64,000 nucleotides of DNA from Lactonifactor longoviformis DSM 17459 (GCF_900129135.1 NZ_FQVI01000022.1:1-64000), one strand, 5' to 3'; positions 7,453-16,448 are shown, numbered from the stretch's first letter. The notes: generated by a model not told the origin, from the letters alone. Translations and numbers: made by a program.

Positions 7453-10130
7453 AGGCTGCGGTAAAGCTGGCATTTCAAAATGTGACATATTACAAAAAAC
7501 AGACATTTGCAATCTTTCTGGGGATAGTCTTATCCATAGCGCTTTTAACGGGTATCGGTTCTCTGGTGTACAGCGGGGAAAGGAGTAGTCTGGAAAAAGA
7601 CAGGCAGGTATACGGGGACTGGCACTACTATCTGTATGCATCGGATGAGCAGGGAAAAATGATTCGGGAATATGGGGAAGACAGAGAAGGGGACCTCCAG
7701 GAGATTGGAGTGATGGAAAAGAAAAGTGTAGAGGAAGAACCCTATAAACTGACATTTCTCTATGGGGATACGCAATATCTTGCCATGCTGGGACAGGAGA
7801 TAGAAGAAGGCAGATATCCCAAGTCCAGGGAGGAGGTGGCCTTAGATACCTATACTATTACGAACCTGGGGCTGGATGCAGAACTGGGGGAAGCTGTGGA
7901 ATTAAACGGAAAAGTGTATACATTGTGCGGAATCCTGAAAAATCAATGGTCCGCAGATGTAGGTGAGATGCGGGTTTTTGTCAGTAAGAACTTTCCCGGA
8001 GAAGGAATTCCCAAATGCTATTATCTAAAGTTTGATGAAGAAAGAAAGCTGTATCCCCAGGCAGATAGATTCATAAAAGAGCTGCATATTTCTGCGGAGC
8101 ATATGCGTACAAACAGCGCCTTGGTGGAATACCTGGGGGGCGGAAATATGCAATTGTTTTTTTCTATTCTGAAAACCGGTTTTTCACTTCCAGAGGGAAG
8201 GCTTACTTATATACTTGCCAGTATGAAAGAAAATTTTCATCTGCAGGAGAAAGGGATCCTTTTGGGGTTGGGGCTCTTCTGTGTGTTCATCATCTACAGT
8301 GTATTTCATATTTCAGTTTTGAAAAGGATCTCACAGTATGGGATTCTTCAAACATTGGGAATCAGCCAGAGCCAGATCTTTCAGGTGCTTTCAGCAGAGC
8401 TGTTCGGTATTCTAATTTTAGGGTATCCCTTGGGCTGTCTCTTGGGAAACAGCACAGCCAAAGTTTTGTACTCTAAATTCGATAAGGTGTTTGTGCGCGA
8501 AGATACAGGGACGATGCAGAATGGAGTGCATGTAGGGAACACAGAAGCGTTTAAGGTGAATGCGTCATTTGAGAGCGGGGACTTCTATGTGAGCAGATAT
8601 GCTATTTGCTTTGGGGGAGTGCTGCTGGTAATCCTTCTGCTGGCTGTATGCCTGAAAATAGCCGGGAGGATATACAGACTCACAGTAATGCAGATGCTGA
8701 AGAAAGAAATAAAGAACAGAGGGAGAAGCAGGAAAATTCACAGCATTCACAGCAGCAGACTAACCGGTGTGTTAACCAGAAAATTTATGCTATTCGGGAG
8801 AGGAACCTTTATCAGTATTTTGTGTTCTCTGGCTCTTGGAGGATGTATTTTCCTTTGCTGCAGCTATGTTACAGTGAATACACAGATTCACAATGAGCTT
8901 TCCTTTAAAACAGATGATGGATTGGGCTCAGAATATCAGGTGTTTGAGGAGTCCGATAACCTGGCTTATATGATTCCAAAGAAAACTGCAGAAGAGATCG
9001 CAATGATTCCGGGAATCGCGGCGGCTTATCCCGTAAGCTACTATCTGGGGGAGATCCCCCTGGAAAAGAATCAGGTCTTGTGGGATAAGTACTGCGCCGA
9101 GCTGGCAGATGACCCGGGATGGAAGCCAGATCCCATGGTGATGGAAAAGTATAATGGCAGGTGCCTGAGAGACGAGAGCGGAAATTACCGGATGAAATGT
9201 AATATCTACGGTTATGATGACGGTATGCTGGAGGAACTGAAGGACTATCTGCTGGAGGGACATTACGATCCCAAGAGTCTTTTAGAGGATAATGCTGTAA
9301 TTTTGAAAACCTGGATGGATGGTCAGGGGAATTATGGGGGGCTGGATCTGAAACCGGGGGATACGTTAACCGTGAAAGTCCCCGAAAGTCCCGATGTGCC
9401 GGATACTGTGCTGCGGTTTCTGGAGGAGGATTCGTGGTACGAGAAAAAGGAATTCACCATTGCGGCCATCGTGAGCCGGCCAATGGGGAAAAATGATCAG
9501 CTCATAGGGGATGACGGGACCTCAGACCTGGGGCTGATAATGACTAATGCGCAGATGGAAGAGAATTTCGGGATAGTGGGTTACAACAGAATATGCATTC
9601 AGAAGGAAAAGCAGGCTTCGGGGGAGGATGTGGGCAGGGCCCTGGCTCAGAAGATAAAGGATATCCCCAAATGTATGCTGCAGGACTATACAGGGGCTAT
9701 TGAAACACAGAATGCATATCTGCAGCAGAAAATGTATTTCTTTTATGGAATTTCTCTGCTGATCCTTGTTATCAGTATGTTTCATATTATGAACAGCATG
9801 CAGTATCTGGTGCTCTCACGGCGCCATGAATTCGGGATTCTGAGAGCTATGGGCATTACAGATTCGGGCTTTTATAAAATGATGCTGCGGGAGGGGATTT
9901 TATACGGAATCTTTGCCAGCCTTCTTATGCTGGCAGTGTACCTGACGGCAAAGCAAGTTCTTCTGTATCTGATGGTCCATGTTTACCGCTATCTTCAGCC
10001 TACAGGAAGTGTGAGCCCGGGGATTATCGCCGGGGTGATAGGGGTAAATCTGCTGGTAAGTACGGCGGCGGTCATACTACCCTCCCGGGAGATTGTAAAG
10101 GGGAATATAATACAGGAAATCAATGAGTGA
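7449..10130 (+). CDS. FtsX-type ABC exporter permease
   Basis: The 893-residue membrane protein has one N-terminal helix (about residues 17-38), an extracellular domain of roughly 210 residues, three helices, a short loop, another helix, a second large extracellular domain and three C-terminal helices. This is a duplicated FtsX (MacB-like) layout, not the ten-helix BceB type, even though the control genes look Bce-like. ILRAMGITDSGFYKM is a typical FtsX coupling segment. With the ATPase it probably exports or removes a peptide or lipid-targeting antimicrobial; the substrate is not known. The start is the ATG overlapping the ATPase stop. Confidence 0.85.
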   Translation: MKAAVKLAFQNVTYYKKQTFAIFLGIVLSIALLTGIGSLVYSGERSSLEKDRQVYGDWHYYLYASDEQGKMIREYGEDREGDLQEIGVMEKKSVEEEPYKLTFLYGDTQYLAMLGQEIEEGRYPKSREEVALDTYTITNLGLDAELGEAVELNGKVYTLCGILKNQWSADVGEMRVFVSKNFPGEGIPKCYYLKFDEERKLYPQADRFIKELHISAEHMRTNSALVEYLGGGNMQLFFSILKTGFSLPEGRLTYILASMKENFHLQEKGILLGLGLFCVFIIYSVFHISVLKRISQYGILQTLGISQSQIFQVLSAELFGILILGYPLGCLLGNSTAKVLYSKFDKVFVREDTGTMQNGVHVGNTEAFKVNASFESGDFYVSRYAICFGGVLLVILLLAVCLKIAGRIYRLTVMQMLKKEIKNRGRSRKIHSIHSSRLTGVLTRKFMLFGRGTFISILCSLALGGCIFLCCSYVTVNTQIHNELSFKTDDGLGSEYQVFEESDNLAYMIPKKTAEEIAMIPGIAAAYPVSYYLGEIPLEKNQVLWDKYCAELADDPGWKPDPMVMEKYNGRCLRDESGNYRMKCNIYGYDDGMLEELKDYLLEGHYDPKSLLEDNAVILKTWMDGQGNYGGLDLKPGDTLTVKVPESPDVPDTVLRFLEEDSWYEKKEFTIAAIVSRPMGKNDQLIGDDGTSDLGLIMTNAQMEENFGIVGYNRICIQKEKQASGEDVGRALAQKIKDIPKCMLQDYTGAIETQNAYLQQKMYFFYGISLLILVISMFHIMNSMQYLVLSRRHEFGILRAMGITDSGFYKMMLREGILYGIFASLLMLAVYLTAKQVLLYLMVHVYRYLQPTGSVSPGIIAGVIGVNLLVSTAAVILPSREIVKGNIIQEINE

Positions 10131-10275
10131 TTAAGAGGTTAGGCTGCGGGACAGATAAAGCTTCAATTTATTTGCATGGACTATTTAATTATCAGGGTAA
10201 GCTTTTACATCTGGGAGGAGCGAACAGGGGGATGGCCCCCTGCCGCCTCCAATCCGCAGAACCGGCAATTGCTGT
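10131..10275. other. convergent intergenic stretch with a GC-rich hairpin
   Basis: Between the permease and the minus-strand radical SAM gene there is a hairpin (CAGGGGGATGGCCCCCTG, 10225-10242), flanked by GGAGG and CCTCC that could extend it. No T run follows on either strand. It may end transcripts from both sides or be a repeat remnant. Confidence 0.4.
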
Positions 10276-10875
10276 CTAGGAGGAAAAATGCCGGATCCGA
10301 AGTTCGATCCCCAGGGAATCAGCCAGAGCCTGGCAGTCCTTAATCTCGTCAGGGGGCAGTACGTCTACGATGGAAAGCTTTACGGAAGGAATGTTTCCTC
10401 TGCAGGCGGTAGCAAAATCCAGAAGCCCCTGAAAGGCATCCGGCCGAAACGGACGGGATACGGCATTATATCTCTCTGCATCCGGCGCATTTAGGCTGAT
10501 AGAGACAGCATCTACAGTGCCTGCCAGGAGAGGGACGATATTTTTCTTGTGATAGAGATTTCCCAAGCCATTTGTGTTTACACGTATGGACAGCCCATAG
10601 GTTTTCCTGGCATAAGCTGCAGATGCCAGCAGATTCTCCAGAGCGCAGGTGGGTTCTCCATAGCCGCAGTAGACCAGTTCCTTGTATCCGGTAAAGTCAA
10701 ACGTATTCATTGCAGTCAGAATCTCGTCCAGAGAGGGATCCTTTTGGTGCCATAAGGTCTGGGCATCCCCAATTCCCTCCTCCTGTCCCCGGATGCAGAA
10801 GGTACATCTGCAGTTGCACTTATTTGTAATGTTAGCATACACCTGATGCTTGTATGTATAAAAGATTTCAGCCAT
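10276..10875 (-). CDS. small radical SAM protein (TatD-associated type)
   Basis: The 199-residue protein carries CNCRCTFC, a CX3CX2C motif for the SAM-binding iron-sulfur cluster, about residue 19, followed by YCGYGEPT and SISLNAPD. This resembles the short radical SAM proteins found with TatD nucleases, and no TatD is adjacent here. It is the last gene of a three-gene minus-strand group after the pyridoxal kinase and the ECF component. The reaction is unknown. The ATG has AGGAGCC a few bases upstream on its strand. Confidence 0.8.
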   Translation of the reverse strand: MAEIFYTYKHQVYANITNKCNCRCTFCIRGQEEGIGDAQTLWHQKDPSLDEILTAMNTFDFTGYKELVYCGYGEPTCALENLLASAAYARKTYGLSIRVNTNGLGNLYHKKNIVPLLAGTVDAVSISLNAPDAERYNAVSRPFRPDAFQGLLDFATACRGNIPSVKLSIVDVLPPDEIKDCQALADSLGIELRIRHFSS

Positions 10876-10892
10876 AAGTAAAAGGCTCCTTT

Positions 10893-11444
10893 CTAATCGG
10901 CGTGAGCCGTTTTTTTCATCGGATGGATTAACTGCTCTGTTCTGGACTTGATGTGGACCTTATCCAGGGCAGCTGCGAACACCAAGAATACCAGGGCACT
11001 GCCCCCGGATTGGATGGCACTGCCTGTGAGGGATGCCAGTAGTGCGCCGAAGGCACCGAACAAGATGTAATCTGCCAGGTAATAGCCCGCAGCTGAGAGC
11101 AGAGCGGAGAGGAAAGGTGCGATGATATTTCTTTTTGTTAAAAGCTTTCCTGCCTGACTTGTAAATGGGAGTACAATCAACATTTTAATGATGATGGTAG
11201 CAGGCGCCCACATAGGAGCAGTGAGCAGATCCGCCAGGCCGCCTCCGATGGCTGCAGCCGCCAGTGCGTAGGGACGGGGCAGGATTACGGCTGCCACATA
11301 GATCAAAGCGTCTCCGAAATGTATGTATCCGCCGTTTGCCCCATAAGGGACGTGAAAGATATAGGCGGTCATTACTGTAATCATGGAGGCAAAAAGTCCT
11401 GTTAACGTGAGCAGTACAGTCGTTTTGGTATTTTGTTCTTTCAT
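10893..11444 (-). CDS. ECF transporter S component, probably vitamin B6
   Basis: The 183-residue protein is very hydrophobic with five or six membrane segments and the motifs YIHFGDALIYVAA and GGGLADLLTAP. These are typical of substrate-binding S components of energy-coupling-factor importers (the TIGR04002-like group as I recall it). The shared EcfA/EcfT module is not in the window. It lies 16 bases downstream of a pyridoxal/pyridoxamine kinase gene, which suggests import of pyridoxine, pyridoxal or pyridoxamine; that substrate is inferred from context. AGAGGAGAATAGAGG precedes the start. Confidence 0.8.
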   Translation of the reverse strand: MKEQNTKTTVLLTLTGLFASMITVMTAYIFHVPYGANGGYIHFGDALIYVAAVILPRPYALAAAAIGGGLADLLTAPMWAPATIIIKMLIVLPFTSQAGKLLTKRNIIAPFLSALLSAAGYYLADYILFGAFGALLASLTGSAIQSGGSALVFLVFAAALDKVHIKSRTEQLIHPMKKTAHAD

Positions 11445-11460
11445 CCTCTATTCTCCTCTC

Positions 11461-12321
11461 TTACTGCTTCGGCAGCAGGTAATACAGATATTTTTCAAAA
11501 TTCACCCCATCGTTGTAAGGGATCCCCTCTCTGACAGAATCCCTAAGTGCGTCTTCCAGAAAAGAACCGGCGAGAAGGACTGCCTGAGAGAGAGAATCTC
11601 CCCGTGCATATCCCCCGGCGAGCACAGAGGCGAAGAGATCGCCGGTACCAGAAAAACTGCCCTCCATATCAGGGAAGGAGGCCAGACCGCTTTCCAGAGG
11701 AGATACATAAAGATTCCCTATTTTTTTGCTGCCGTCCGCAAGATCCTGAAAATGAATTCCGGTCACCACTACGGACTTGGTTCCTTTTTCACAGAGTGCC
11801 TGGGCCATCTCTCTCACTGTATCCAGAAGGGCCTGTGGCTTTCCTGATTCCGGAAGATCATGGAAATCGGTACCGGATAGGAGACAAAGCTCTGTAAGAT
11901 TAGGCGTTATAAGATCTGCCTTCGCGGCTAATAATCTCATCAGACGGCAAAGCTCATCATTATACATTCCATAGGTATGTCCGTTATCCCCCATCACAGG
12001 GTCTACCAGAAGAAAGGTTTCCTTTTGATAGAAGGTATCCAGAAATGAAAAAATTTCATGGATCTGCCGCTCGTTGGCCACATATCCAGTATAGATCCCG
12101 GTAAAATTCACCTGCATTTTATTCCATTCCCGGCGGTAATGCTCCATTTTATCCGTATAGTCATCACAGTAGTAACTGGGATAGCCTGTCTGGGCAGTGA
12201 GCAGAGCAGTGGGAAGAGGGCAGGCCTGCACCCCCATGGCCGACAGCACGGATATGGCAGCCGTGAGTGAGCATCTGCCAAATCCGGATAAATCGTTAAT
12301 TACAGCAATCTTCTTCGTCAT
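11461..12321 (-). CDS. pyridoxamine/pyridoxal kinase
   Basis: The 286-residue protein belongs to the PdxK/PdxY ribokinase-fold family. The N terminus reads VINDLSGFGRCSLTAAI, followed by LLTAQTGYPSYY, the DPVMGDNGHTY block, and the C-terminal anion-hole and base motif FSGTGDLFAS with the catalytic Asp. It phosphorylates B6 vitamers with ATP for salvage of pyridoxal phosphate. It heads the minus-strand group with an ECF S component and a radical SAM protein. The length is normal. A pdxY or pdxK symbol would be defensible, but the preferred vitamer is not visible. Confidence 0.88.
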   Translation of the reverse strand: MTKKIAVINDLSGFGRCSLTAAISVLSAMGVQACPLPTALLTAQTGYPSYYCDDYTDKMEHYRREWNKMQVNFTGIYTGYVANERQIHEIFSFLDTFYQKETFLLVDPVMGDNGHTYGMYNDELCRLMRLLAAKADLITPNLTELCLLSGTDFHDLPESGKPQALLDTVREMAQALCEKGTKSVVVTGIHFQDLADGSKKIGNLYVSPLESGLASFPDMEGSFSGTGDLFASVLAGGYARGDSLSQAVLLAGSFLEDALRDSVREGIPYNDGVNFEKYLYYLLPKQ

Positions 12322-12762
12322 AATTTAGTTCCTTGTTTCCTTGTGTATTTTATAAGTGTGCATTGCATCGTAAGCAGATATACGCGTTTTTCTTGCTATG
12401 CATGATATCATATCATAAAAGTGGATATATTAAAAAGACCAGATATAGAATATTTAACCAAGCCAGTTTTGGTTAAGGTGTATGTGGTTAAAAAGTGTAG
12501 AAAAAATAGATTGTATAAAAAAGAATGCAAAAATTTTTTAGTGTAAACCAAAAAAGTTGAAATTTGTATTGTTGTTCCCGGGATTCTGTGGTAGAATGAG
12601 TGCAAGCAGCAGTTTGAAAGAAATCTATCAGTGATTGTGGGGTTTCATAGAAGTCTTTAAACCGTCTGCTGTCTTTTTAGAGAAAGTAGTGTAGCAAATC
12701 AGACGGTAAACGGACGGTGGGGGCTGTCCGTTTACACACAAGAAAACAGGAGGTTGATTCTT
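12322..12762 (+). promoter_or_regulatory. promoter and structured leader of the Fic gene
   Basis: This 441-base gap has no gene. A likely -10, TAGAAT, lies near 12592 behind TGTGG. The presumed leader of about 160 bases can fold: ACCGTCTG (12661-12668) pairs with CAGACGGT (12700-12707), and this abuts a perfect 10-bp stem GTAAACGGAC/GTCCGTTTAC (12706-12735) that ends just ahead of the AGGAGG. AGCAGTTTGAAAG further upstream can pair imperfectly with the CTTTAAACCGTCTGCT run. I know no riboswitch class that fits. Confidence 0.45.
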
Positions 12763-13452
12763 ATGTATGAAGATGTTGTAGCATTTTGGCAGGCAAATCA
12801 GGTATCGGAACTGGAATTAAAAGAATTCTGCATGCTGTTCGCATATCACTGCAATGCCATTGGCAACCCGCAGACAACCCTTGAGGCGACAAAAGGAATC
12901 TATGAACACGGAGGGGTTTCTAACTTTACCGGAGACCTGCATACGCTCATTGAGATCGAGAATCAAAAGTATATGGCAGTTTATCTGAAGGATAAGGTAG
13001 AATCGAGAGAGCCTCTGTCTGTAGAACTGGTGAGGGCAGTACATAAAAAATTGATGGACAGATGCTATGACAGTGAGATATATACCAAAGGAGAGAGAGC
13101 AGGAGAGTTCAAAAAAGGGGGCTGCGCCGTGCGCGTAGAACTGGAGGATGTATGTTCCACCGTGAATCAGACCAGTCAGGATGGAATCCTTCGGGCAGCG
13201 GCCTATTTTCACCTGAACTTTGAAGAGATCCGGCCGTTTGCTGACGGCAATGGACGTGTAGGGGAGATACTTATGAACTATTATCTTATCACTCATAACT
13301 ATCCGCCTACAATTATATTCGTGGAGGATAAAGACAGGTATTTTGCAGAGCTGCATAAGTTTGACGAGACCTCAAATATTGAAGGATTCATACAGTTTTT
13401 AAAAGAACAGACAGTAAAAACATGGAAGTTGTGCGCGGAGGGAAAATTTTAG
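12763..13452 (+). CDS. Fic-domain protein with an altered active-site motif
   Basis: The 229-residue protein has the Fic fold signature FEEIRPFADGNGRVGEIL near residue 165. Canonical Fic AMP-transferases read HPFx(D/E)GNGRxxR; here the catalytic His is Arg (codon CGG at 13231) and the last Arg is Glu, while the GNGR nucleotide loop is intact. Activity by the standard mechanism is therefore doubtful. No inhibitory helix motif or antitoxin gene is evident beside it. AGGAGG lies nine bases before the ATG at 12763, and a terminator follows. The role could be a divergent transferase, a phosphotransferase or a binding protein. Confidence 0.85.
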   Translation: MYEDVVAFWQANQVSELELKEFCMLFAYHCNAIGNPQTTLEATKGIYEHGGVSNFTGDLHTLIEIENQKYMAVYLKDKVESREPLSVELVRAVHKKLMDRCYDSEIYTKGERAGEFKKGGCAVRVELEDVCSTVNQTSQDGILRAAAYFHLNFEEIRPFADGNGRVGEILMNYYLITHNYPPTIIFVEDKDRYFAELHKFDETSNIEGFIQFLKEQTVKTWKLCAEGKF

Positions 13453-13461
13453 ACTGGAAAG

Positions 13462-13490
13462 GCCGGGGAGTTCATTCCCCGGCTTCTTTT
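13462..13490 (+). terminator. terminator after the Fic gene
   Basis: GCCGGGGA and TCCCCGGC form a perfect 8-bp stem with a six-base loop, followed by TTCTTTT. It reaches the stop codon of the convergent NUDIX gene. Confidence 0.85.
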
Positions 13491-13959
13491 AATGGAGGAT
13501 ATCAGTGCCGTCCAGGCAGGCCTCTACAAGGGTATCTCCTTCATAACGCAGTTTTAACGAGAAGAAGGAATCATTCTCTTCCAGCAGACGAAAGAATATG
13601 CGGTCACCCTCCCAGAGGTTTAGCTTTGAGAGCTGTTCTTTGGGTACCCATTCAAGGATGCCCTCGTCACAGGATATCATCTCTCCTTCATACTTGTCTG
13701 CCGTATAAAGGCACATATATTCCGGTTGCCAGCGGTCAGAAAGGAAGGTAACCAATCCCCGAAAGGAATAAGAGGTGAGCGTCAGGCCTGTTTCTTCTTT
13801 CACCTCTCTGAGCAGACATTCCTCCGGACTCTCACCGTCCTCAAAGTGCCCGCCCACGCCGATCCATTTATCCTTATTTATATCAATTTTTTTCATGATG
13901 CGGTGGAGCATCAGATAGCATTCATCCTTTTCAATATAACATAGTGTTGTCAGTCCCAT
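13489..13959 (-). CDS. NUDIX hydrolase (8-oxo-dGTPase-like)
   Basis: The 156-residue protein contains a full NUDIX box (GHFEDGESPEECLLREVKEE continuing TGL) about residues 38-60, which binds Mg and cleaves nucleoside diphosphate derivatives. The N-terminal TTLCYIEKDECYLMLHR and the C-terminal WVPKEQL resemble MutT/YtkD-type 8-oxo-dGTP diphosphatases, though the substrate is not proven. It stands alone on the minus strand, convergent with the Fic gene. CAGGAGGAAATT precedes the ATG. Confidence 0.85.
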   Translation of the reverse strand: MGLTTLCYIEKDECYLMLHRIMKKIDINKDKWIGVGGHFEDGESPEECLLREVKEETGLTLTSYSFRGLVTFLSDRWQPEYMCLYTADKYEGEMISCDEGILEWVPKEQLSKLNLWEGDRIFFRLLEENDSFFSLKLRYEGDTLVEACLDGTDILH

Positions 13960-14008
13960 AATTTCCTCCTGTAATTATTGTTCATTTTCCTTGCTATTCA
14001 CACGGTGC

Positions 14009-14033
14009 TTCCCGGCAAAACATACTGCCGGGA
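14009..14033. other. hairpin between divergent NUDIX and GNAT genes
   Basis: TTCCCGGCA and TGCCGGGAA form a perfect 9-bp inverted repeat with an eight-base spacer. No T run follows. Its place between divergent genes suits an operator or a leader structure. Confidence 0.4.
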
Positions 14034-14159
14034 ACAAGGTGAACAGAAATGTATTGATCCATTATAGCGCAGAAACGGAGAGATTACCAGATGACAACAG
14101 GCTAAGATAAGCTTATACTGTAGGCATAACAAAAAATTGCTGAGACGGAGGAGTTGGCT

Positions 14160-14678
14160 ATGATAAGACTAGCAAGGCGCGAAGATCTAGAAGCGCTGCT
14201 GGAGATTTATAATGATGAGGTACTTTATGGGACGGCAACCTTTGATTTGGAGAAAAAGACTATAAGAGAGTGGGAAGCATGGTATGCTCTTCATACCGGC
14301 AATTATGCTTTAAGAGTATGGGAGGAAGATGGCAGGGCGGTAGGATATGCCACATTATCTCCCTACAGAGAAAAAGAAGCATATCTGGGCACCGTAGAGC
14401 TGTCGGTTTACGTTCACAGAAAGTATCAGGGGAGAGGAATCGGGACAGAGCTGATAAAGGAAATCTTAAGGATTGCCAGAGAGAATCCTGCTGTCCATAC
14501 AGTAGTTTCCGTTATCACGGGAAGTAATGACAGGAGCCTGAAGCTCCATGAACAATTGGGATTCTCCTATTGTGGAAAAGTCAAAGAGGCAGGGTATAAG
14601 TTTGGAACCTATCTGGATATTGATACATACCAGATCCTGGTTCCCCGGACAGAGGATTCTGGAATCCGGAAAAAGTAA
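14160..14678 (+). CDS. GNAT N-acetyltransferase, phosphinothricin type
   Basis: The 172-residue protein follows the PAT/Bar layout: MIRLARREDLEALLEIYN at the N terminus, YGTATFDLEKKTIREWEAW, the acetyl-CoA loop HRKYQGRGIGTELI, and SVITGSNDRSLKLHEQLGF near the C terminus. Enzymes of this group acetylate phosphinothricin, methionine sulfoximine or similar amino acids. Native substrates in gut anaerobes are generally unknown. GACGGAGGAG precedes the ATG at 14160. Confidence 0.85.
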   Translation: MIRLARREDLEALLEIYNDEVLYGTATFDLEKKTIREWEAWYALHTGNYALRVWEEDGRAVGYATLSPYREKEAYLGTVELSVYVHRKYQGRGIGTELIKEILRIARENPAVHTVVSVITGSNDRSLKLHEQLGFSYCGKVKEAGYKFGTYLDIDTYQILVPRTEDSGIRKK

Positions 14679-14780
14679 TATTAGGAAATTGGATGATTTT
14701 AGTTGATATTCCGTATCATTTGACTTAAAATATAGATAAGCAGGAAAGCAGAGCAGGGTACAAGAGACGGAGGGATAGCC

Positions 14781-15020
14781 ATGGAGTATCATTACAGCCA
14801 AAAGCAGATATGGAATCAGCCAGGTTCTATTCTGGAATATATACAGCAGGTAGATATCTGTAATAAAAATAATCTGTTGCATCTGGATGAATTAATATCC
14901 TTGGTGAAGCTGTCAGGGATGGAAGAGATAGAAGGCTATCTGCAGAAGTCCATTGCTGATCTAGAAAACAGCCAGCTGTGGATTAAAATGGCCCTGTCAG
15001 CTCTGCAGGACGGGAGGTGA
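14781..15020 (+). CDS. small protein of unknown function upstream of dnaJ-like gene
   Basis: The 79-residue product is predicted mostly helical and has no signal peptide, Cys cluster or known motif. It has a good ribosome site (GGAGGG) and ends five bases before the dnaJ-like start, so it is cotranscribed and may serve with that co-chaperone. I do not recognise the family. Confidence 0.65.
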   Translation: MEYHYSQKQIWNQPGSILEYIQQVDICNKNNLLHLDELISLVKLSGMEEIEGYLQKSIADLENSQLWIKMALSALQDGR

Positions 15021-15024
15021 TTGT

Positions 15025-16167
15025 ATGGTGACGGAGAATTATTATCAGATACTGGGAGTTTCTTACCATGCAGACGAGTCTGAGATCAAAAAGGCTTACA
15101 GACGGCTGGCAAAAAAGTATCATCCCGACAGTGACGGGAAAAATAAAGAAATGTTCCAGAAGATTGCTGAGGCATACAGGGTGCTGAGTGATCCAAAGCT
15201 GCGGCAGCAATATCGTTATATGGGACATGAGGCCTTCCGGAAAAGCCACGGACGAAACAGTTTTTATTATCAGTATACGTATTCTTATGAGGAAAAGGAA
15301 GAAGACTGTTCCGGATGCGGTTCCTGCGGCGGGCATGATCACAGCAGCGGAAGCAGCCACAGCCACACAAAGGAAGGACACTGCGGGGCCTGCGGGGAAG
15401 GACGTACCAGAGAAGAGGAGCCAGAAGAGATTCCCCCATCCAGTATTCGCGCAGCAGTACATCTTACCATGGAAGAAACACTGAAGGAAGTGGTAAAGGA
15501 GATTGCTATTCAGTATCAGGAGCAATGCCCCTGCTGTCACGGAAGCAGAAAGGAACCCGGTACAGGGGGGAAAGTGTGTCCGGAATGTATGGGACACGGA
15601 AGAAACATGGTATATGTAAATGCAAGATATGATTCCGGGAGGAGAGAAGAAACCTGCCGTACCTGTCAGGGAACCGGAGAGGTTCCGGAAAAGGCCTGTC
15701 ACAAATGCGGGGGACGAGGTTATATTATGGTATCACAAAAGGTTAAAGTGAAGATACCTCCTAACTCCTGTCCCGGTCAGTTTTATTTTTTTCAGGATAT
15801 TGTATGCGAGCCAGGTTTTGACAGGGAGCTCAGGAACTTGTTTGTAATTGTGCTCATTGACGAGCATCCTCATTTTGAGAGGCGGGATTATCATATACAT
15901 GCATCTATGAGTGTGGATTTTGTAACTATGACCTTGGGCGGAGAGATACATGTAAAGACTCTTGAGGGGATTGTCTCTTACACATTGGCGCCCGGAACAG
16001 AGGCGGGAACAAGAATACGCCTGGCAGGCAAGGGACTTCCGGCTCCCAAGAAAACAGGAGGAGGCAGAGGCGATATCTATGTAACACTCCAAGTGGGAAT
16101 TCCAAAGACATTGACTCCGAAACAGAAGGAAGCCCTGCTGACATTTGGAAGGTATATGGGCAAATAA
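15025..16167 (+). CDS. DnaJ-like co-chaperone with a Cys/His-rich insert
   Basis: The 380-residue protein starts with a J domain (residues 3-70, HPD motif in KYHPDSDGK). The usual Gly/Phe linker is replaced by a segment at about residues 92-130 rich in Cys and His ([14 protein letters not shown], then [15 protein letters not shown]). Four CxxC zinc-finger repeats follow ([30 protein letters not shown]), then the substrate-binding C-terminal domains. It should stimulate an Hsp70 ATPase. It is not next to dnaK/grpE, so it is probably a second DnaJ rather than the main one. The insert could bind zinc, nickel or another metal. GGGAGGTGA precedes the ATG. Confidence 0.85.
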   Translation: MVTENYYQILGVSYHADESEIKKAYRRLAKKYHPDSDGKNKEMFQKIAEAYRVLSDPKLRQQYRYMGHEAFRKSHGRNSFYYQYTYSYEEKEEDCSGCGSCGGHDHSSGSSHSHTKEGHCGACGEGRTREEEPEEIPPSSIRAAVHLTMEETLKEVVKEIAIQYQEQCPCCHGSRKEPGTGGKVCPECMGHGRNMVYVNARYDSGRREETCRTCQGTGEVPEKACHKCGGRGYIMVSQKVKVKIPPNSCPGQFYFFQDIVCEPGFDRELRNLFVIVLIDEHPHFERRDYHIHASMSVDFVTMTLGGEIHVKTLEGIVSYTLAPGTEAGTRIRLAGKGLPAPKKTGGGRGDIYVTLQVGIPKTLTPKQKEALLTFGRYMGK

Positions 16168-16171
16168 ACAC

Positions 16172-16208
16172 AAAAAAAGCCTTGTCTAATTAATAAACAA
16201 GGCTTTTG
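16172..16208 (+). terminator. terminator after the dnaJ-like gene
   Basis: AAAAGCCTTGT and ACAAGGCTTTT form an 11-bp stem. The flanking A and T runs let it act in both directions, serving the dnaJ-like gene and the convergent tRNA-Arg. Confidence 0.85.
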
Positions 16209-16209
16209 C

Positions 16210-16283
16210 CGTGCGTTAGAGGATTCGAACCCCCGGCCTTTTGGTCCGTAGCCAAACGCTCTATCCAGCTGAGCTAAACGCAC
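16210..16283 (-). tRNA. tRNA-Arg (anticodon ACG)
   Basis: On the minus strand acceptor GTGCGTT pairs with AACGCAC with a G discriminator. The anticodon loop is CTACGGA (ACG, read as ICG after deamination) and the T loop is GTTCGAAT. A single tRNA apart from the two clusters. Confidence 0.95.
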
Positions 16284-16419
16284 ACTTTAGTTGCTGTCCT
16301 GTAGCAACATTAGTTATTTTACAACAGAAAATATTAGTTGTCAATAGGTTTTCTAAAAAAATAAATTTTCTGATGCTGTCAGGAGAGGATGAAATTGTGT
16401 TAACTCAAAAATGGTAAAA

Positions 16420-16448
16420 TTGACAAAATAATACACGACATATACAAA
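16420..16448 (+). promoter_or_regulatory. likely promoter of the cytidylate kinase-like gene
   Basis: A consensus TTGACA at 16420-16425 is followed after 17 bases by TACAAA (TATACA in an overlapping register). The AT-rich stretch 16284-16531 has no other feature. Confidence 0.45.

Noticed and set aside
14983-15702. 239-residue minus-strand frame opposite the dnaJ-like gene
   Set aside because: Its hydrophobic, Cys-poor reading mirrors the dnaJ codons, and no expression signals are seen.
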